The position numbers were made by a program, and so were the translations under genes. Of a DNA stretch of 39,176 nucleotides, positions 35,008-39,176 are shown in pieces. Each line of letters starts with the position of its first letter. Within the stretch, counting starts at the first letter, position 1. Origin of the DNA: Plantago elongata (lineage: Eukaryota; Streptophyta; Magnoliopsida; Lamiales; Plantaginaceae); the NCBI GenBank assembly GCA_036897095.1, contig JAYMSP010000907.1, positions 1 through 39,176 on the forward strand, read 5' to 3'. Below the pieces are notes generated by a model. That model did no database searches. It was not told where the DNA came from and saw only the letters and a program-made list of their open reading frames with translations.

Positions 35008-35770
35008 TTTGGTTTGGTTTGGTTTGGTTTGGTTGGAGGAAATGAGAGGAGTGAAGGGTATCCCTTAAATTTGTTTTTGAATTGAAATAGAAGGGATTAG
35101 GAGAGCTAGGAATAGTGTGAATGAGTGAGGTGAATGGTGTGGGAAGCTAAGGGGAATATAAAGAGAGAATGCAGCCAATGAGAAGGTGGCAACATGAAGG
35201 TTGAAGACAAGGGATGGTGACACTTGGAAGGGTAGGGTGGGTACGTGTTTGAGGAAGTAAGAGATGGGGACATCTGGGTTCTTCATGCCCTTTACATGGA
35301 CATGCATGCTTACACTTAACACTCTTCATTTTTTTCAAACCGATTCAAGAACAAATGAGCAATATATGTGGCACGATAAATAATAAGGTACGCAGTATTA
35401 ATGCTTACTTTTGGCTAATGGACAAATTCTTGTAACGGATGATTGGCTTTTCTATATTGTGTGCTCAGCTACCTCCTATATTGCACCACTTTATTATTCG
35501 GTTCTCAAGTAAAATTGGAGTATCTCTATTTACAATTTATTGGGCCAAATTATTTATTCTAGATCTACTTGTTCAAAGAATATAAAGCAAGAGTATACTC
35601 TACTCATAAATTGAGATAGGTAATATATTACGGGTGCTAATTGTTTTAAACTTCATTGTTAAAATTATGTAGTGAGCGTCAAAAATGAATGTTGAAAAGG
35701 TCTAAACGCAGTAACTGTCACAATAATAATAATGTAACGTGTTATTACGATTTATTTCCTCCGTCTCATT
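35008..35770. other. DUF7950-type gene promoter and leader, then spacer
   Basis: Contains a short (TTTGG)n tract at about 35011-35034 just before the start codon. An ACGTG core lies near 35241-35246. No further gene was recognised. Confidence 0.45.
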
Positions 35771-36790
35771 TTAAAATTTTTAAAAAGGTACATTAAATTG
35801 TATTATTAACGAAAAATGTACTTTATTTTATGACCGTTCAATTTTAGTACCATATAATTTTCAATTGTTCAATTTTAGTACTCCGTCAAAATTGACGGAG
35901 CTGTTAATTTTACGGGGAAAAATCCATAAAAGGTACCTTAAATTGTGTCATTACCGAAAAATGTACTTTATTTTGTGAAAATTCAATTTTAATAATTATA
36001 ATTTTTATTTGATCAATTTGAGTACTACATAGGTCAAATTGAATGAACCGTTACTTTTTACCTAATTAGTGTGCATTAGTGCGAATTAACACATTTTCCG
36101 TTAACATGTAGTTTGAATAAAAATTAATAATTATTAAAATAAATTAATTTTAATCTGAAAAATAAACATAACATTCAATAAAAAAATCGTTAAACCCTAA
36201 TATAATAACAAAACACACACCCCAATCCTTCCCCAATTATTTCAAGAACCCTAATCGACTTCATCTACCCAAAATTGAAAGATTTCACAAATAACCAAGC
36301 GTCGGAGAAGTCGAATAAGGTTCATAGAATAATTGAAAAAGAATGAGTGTGTGTGTTTTATTTTATAAAAGAGAATTATATTATTAGGCTTTGCTAGTTT
36401 GTATTTATTTAATTTTTTGTTTATTTTTTACATTAAAATTTCTTTTAATTTTTTCTAATAATTTTTTAATTCAAAGTGTGTTATTCACGTGACACTTTGA
36501 TGAAAAATGTGTTAATTCACGAAAATGCATATTAATTAGGTCAAATTTAACCGTCAGAGAATTAAACAAATGAAAAATATAAGGTACCAAATTGGTCGGT
36601 CACAAAATAAGGTACATTTTTCAGTAATGATTAAGAAAAATTTCCGGTCAAAATTAACGGCTCCGTCGAATTTGACTGACGAAGTACCCAATTTGATGGA
36701 AAAATACAAGGTACCAAAATCGGACGGCCACAAAATAAGGTATCTTTTTCGGTAATGACACAACTTAAGGTACCATTTTTGAATTTTTCC
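35771..36790. mobile_element. non-autonomous long-TIR element, Mutator-like
   Basis: The two ends are long inverted repeats of about 300-340 bp. The left has AAGGTACCTTAAATTGTGTC at 35930-35949, followed by ATTACCGAAAAATGTACTTT. The right, read in reverse, has ATGGTACCTTAAGTTGTGTC, followed by ATTACCGAAAAAGATACCTT (36778 back to 36739). Each arm carries a second, diverged copy of the terminal segment, starting near 35771 on the left and near 36620 on the right. The interior (about 36110-36480) has no transposase; it is AT-rich and includes an AACCCTAATCGACTTCATC stretch that could be captured gene leader. Long TIRs are usual in Mutator-like elements. A 9-bp target duplication was not found, probably because the left end is eroded. 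Confidence 0.65.
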
Positions 36791-36936
36791 ATATATATTT
36801 GACCTTATTAGGAATATCTGTTAGTATTTTGATCACTCAGCACAATGACTTATCCTGGTTTCAGAAAGGTGTATAGTATTCTTGGTTCACTTGACCATTG
36901 TAAAGAAAAAATATACCAAGTATGATAGTTTTTAGA

Positions 36937-36941
36937 AACCT
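36937..36941. repeat. target-site duplication, left copy (AACCT)
   Basis: AACCT immediately precedes the TGTAATAAG start of the solo LTR and is repeated exactly at 38232-38236. Confidence 0.8.
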
Positions 36942-38231
36942 TGTAATAAGATGTTTAATCTCTGAATGTAATTTTTATTTGACTCGAAGAAGACCAAGAA
37001 GGAGGCATCCAAGCAAAAGAGAAGACCTTTTGCACAAATGTATCTGAAGACAAAGGAGGAAAGTCTCCTCATATAGTTGCTTCCAGAAAGCTATGTATAA
37101 ACTTGTGTTTTGTTCACAAAACAAAGTTACATCTAAGTTTCTGAAACAATAAGTTTCTGAGAGATGGAACATGTGATGCTTCAGAAAGTTACATGTGTCC
37201 GTTGAGACTACATGACGAAATATAGTACATTGCATTTACTGCTTGACAGAAATGTCAATATCCTTCTGCAGAACTCTCTGAAAAGAGATATATGCATGGG
37301 AGTACTAATTTCAAGATATGAACGGATTGAATTTGAAATATATCTAATGGATACTATTCAATCGACTATCAAATTAATCTATAAATATCACCACTTAGAA
37401 GCTGAGAAACACACATGCATTCGAACTACACTCACAAGCAAAGTATTCTCTAAAGCATTCTTACTACCATTCTCTAAGTTATTTGTTGCGACTAACAAGC
37501 TCGGAAATTCACTAGTAGTTTTAAGTGTCATGATCCTTCAACAAGTAGTGTAATTTGGAAAGAGTTCAATTGTTGGATAACTATCTGAAATTCATTCTCT
37601 TGATCAAATCTCATAAACTTGGGTCAGTAAAGAGCAAGTTACAATACACAGAACAAGTATATTAAGTAATCTTGATTCTTCAAGCTCTTTGAACAAAATT
37701 GAAAAGTTATAAAGAGAAGTTTACCTGACAAACAACATAACCAAACACCATTCCGGCGTGGAGTACATGAAGTACTTGATTTGGAAAATCAAGGAATATT
37801 TCCAAGGTTATCTTTGAGTACATGAAGTACTTGGCTCTAGGAGCTAGGGAACAACTCGGGGGGAACATTTGGTTGGGAACCTTGTTAAGAAGTCTTAGAA
37901 TATGATCAATTGTAAGGTGAATTCAATTATTTGTTCTAGTGGATTCAAGTTTCTCTGAATGTCTAGTGGATTAGTTGGAGGATTACGCCACCTCCAGATA
38001 CTACTATACTTGATGTGTCATTTACTTTCTGTATTTACATCTCAGGAACACATACACACATTTACTATTGCAAAGCACAAACTCATTTATCTATCGCATA
38101 AAGTCTCCCGCTCTCTGATTATAAGTATCAGAAACCTTCAAGTATCTGAGAAATCGTGTTTATTGACAAAAGTTTAAAAAGACTATTCACCCTCCCTTTA
38201 ATTTTTTACTTTGTCGTTATCTGGACCAACA
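36942..38231 (+). mobile_element. solo LTR of a SIRE-like Copia retrotransposon
   Basis: The 1290-bp segment starts TGTAATAAG, ends GGACCAACA, and is flanked by a perfect 5-bp duplication AACCT, which together define a single LTR. A TATA box TATAAATA lies at 37380-37387. The 3' part has the arrangement I know from SIRE/Maximus-lineage Copia LTRs: ATTGTAAGG, then a TAGTGGATTAGTTGGAGGATTACGCC-like segment and ACTATTCACCCTCCC. The 18-bp word GAGTACATGAAGTACTTG occurs twice (37761-37778 and 37816-37833). No primer-binding site or coding sequence follows on either side, so the internal region was removed by recombination between the LTRs. The lineage call is from memory of the terminal motifs; the solo-LTR structure is read directly. 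Confidence 0.85.
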
Positions 38232-38236
38232 AACCT
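38232..38236. repeat. target-site duplication, right copy (AACCT)
   Basis: Exact match to 36937-36941, directly after the CA end of the solo LTR. Confidence 0.8.
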
Positions 38237-38239
38237 TAT

Positions 38240-38408
38240 CCGGTCAACTGTATCTAACTTTGACTGCGAATTTATCAAAAATAGTAAATGTAAAATGTTG
38301 ATATATTATGAAGCTTTGATCCCTAAATTTTATAATATTATTTGAATAACTTTTTTACATTTGTCGTTTAAGGTTAATTCGTGGTTAAAGTTGAAAATGG
38401 TTGACTGG
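38240..38408. mobile_element. small TIR element (MITE), probably split by the solo LTR
   Basis: CCGGTCAACTG...CTTTGACTGCGAATT from 38240 faces, in reverse complement, CCAGTCAACC...CTTTAACCACGAATT from 38408. About 25 of the first 35 positions match, and similarity continues inward to an AAATGTAAAA word. The right outer flank ends in a CGGATGGACTAGACG stretch, loosely like Stowaway ends. The sequence left of the LTR (GTTTTTAGAAACC at about 36928) resembles the missing left outer part, which suggests that the LTR inserted into this element. Confidence 0.5.
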
Positions 38409-38409
38409 A

Positions 38410-39176
38410 AAAGTTCAAAACGGATGGACTAGACGAAGTACTATTTATTGATTTACTCAAATGATACCAAATAATAATTGGGATGCAAAATGAATTCCAA
38501 TTTCATCACAAAATTATATATAAAAATTCGAAAATTATCCTAATGAAGATCTGAATTTTTCCGGTAGTCAATATCAAGCCCACACCGTAATGATGAAAGA
38601 CTTAAAAAAGCCAGTTAGATGTAAAGTCCTCTTATAGCTGAGAAATTCACGCTGACTAAGAAATTTATAGGGCACAGTTTATTTGTAACATAGCAACTGG
38701 AAAATATCTGATTTACTAACCTAATATCTGATTTAAATAGCAAAAGAAAGTAAAACTTGCTAATCAGTTACCACTACAAATTACACTAAAGAACAAAATC
38801 ACCCCTCCTAAATAATCTTTTTAATTCTAAAATCATAAATTTTTTCTTATCTCTAAAACTCACCACCACCTATTCTTCTTCATGTATGACCTCACAAACT
38901 ACCGTCATCATCATCGGAACCCCAATTAATTAACTTATGATAAAAAAAAGAATAGTTCATTAGCTCAATTTCATATTGAAAGCTTTGAATTCGAGCTTTC
39001 ATGGCGATGAAAATTTGAAACTTCCAGACCATATCTCCATGGTAGCTCGATGTCACGGGATAAAACTCTAAAGTGTGTGAAATACTCGACCCGTGCGGTA
39101 CTAGACTAGTTCGCCTCGAGACTAGCTAGGAAGCCTTCTATCAGAGTGCGGAATATGTGTGTATGAAGAGTGTATT
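38410..39176. other. right-edge spacer, no gene recognised
   Basis: AT-rich to about 38950, then more mixed composition. No ORF of family type and no splice-linked exons were seen. Confidence 0.4.

Noticed and set aside
37212..37553. 113-aa plus-strand ORF
   Set aside because: It lies wholly inside the solo LTR, spans the LTR TATA box and resembles no protein family.
1..39176. tRNA or rRNA genes and CRISPR arrays
   Set aside because: No tRNA B-box with a matching cloverleaf, no rRNA-like block and no regularly spaced direct-repeat array was seen on either strand.

Overview
This window looks like nuclear DNA from a eudicot plant. The genes have short exons and GT-AG introns, the spacers are AT-rich, and the protein families (NPGR, EXO70, ARM-repeat PUB4-like, plant OTU, DUF7950-type) are those of seed plants. 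Transposon debris (LINE, SIRE-like Copia LTR, long-TIR element, MITEs) fills the gaps. I cannot fix the species from sequence alone. Nothing indicates a bacterial or organellar origin, and there is no CRISPR, operon or obvious horizontally acquired cassette.

Layout, left to right. 1-3700 is mostly repeat-derived: a possible minus-strand first exon near 379-566, a 38-bp tandem repeat, a PBS-like LTR-retrotransposon signature at 1899-1911, and a 120-bp MITE at 3274-3393. 3747-4924 (+) is a four-exon, divergent D-type-like cyclin. 6069-9446 (+) is an ARM-repeat (PUB4-like, no U-box) protein with two perfect CACGTG G-boxes upstream. 11140-13380 (+) is a decayed LINE with reverse transcriptase, zf-RVT and RNase H remnants. 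14781-17654 (+) is NPGR1, a TPR calmodulin-binding protein, in five coding exons. 18948-19688 (+) is a single-exon ZCF37-like membrane protein. 22545-24364 (+) is an OTU4-like cysteine protease in five coding exons.

The right half turns to the minus strand: an F-box protein (25493-27887), an EXO70 exocyst subunit whose first intron appears to be GC-AG (29072-31502), and a DUF7950-type protein (33851-35007). The last 4 kb holds transposons: a roughly 1 kb long-TIR, Mutator-like non-autonomous element (35771-36790) with duplicated ends, then a 1290-bp solo LTR (36942-38231) with a perfect 5-bp target-site duplication. The solo LTR seems to have landed inside a small TIR element (right part 38240-38408).

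The genes do not form one pathway. Several belong to growth and membrane-trafficking functions (NPGR1 at the plasma-membrane PI4K complex, EXO70 in exocytosis, the cyclin in the cell cycle, F-box and OTU in ubiquitin metabolism), but their adjacency is probably incidental. I found no convincing new multi-gene system. The most notable points are the divergent cyclin, the GC-AG intron, and the nested transposons at the right end. Exon boundaries were set by reading frame, splice signals and remembered family conservation, with no alignment or transcript data.
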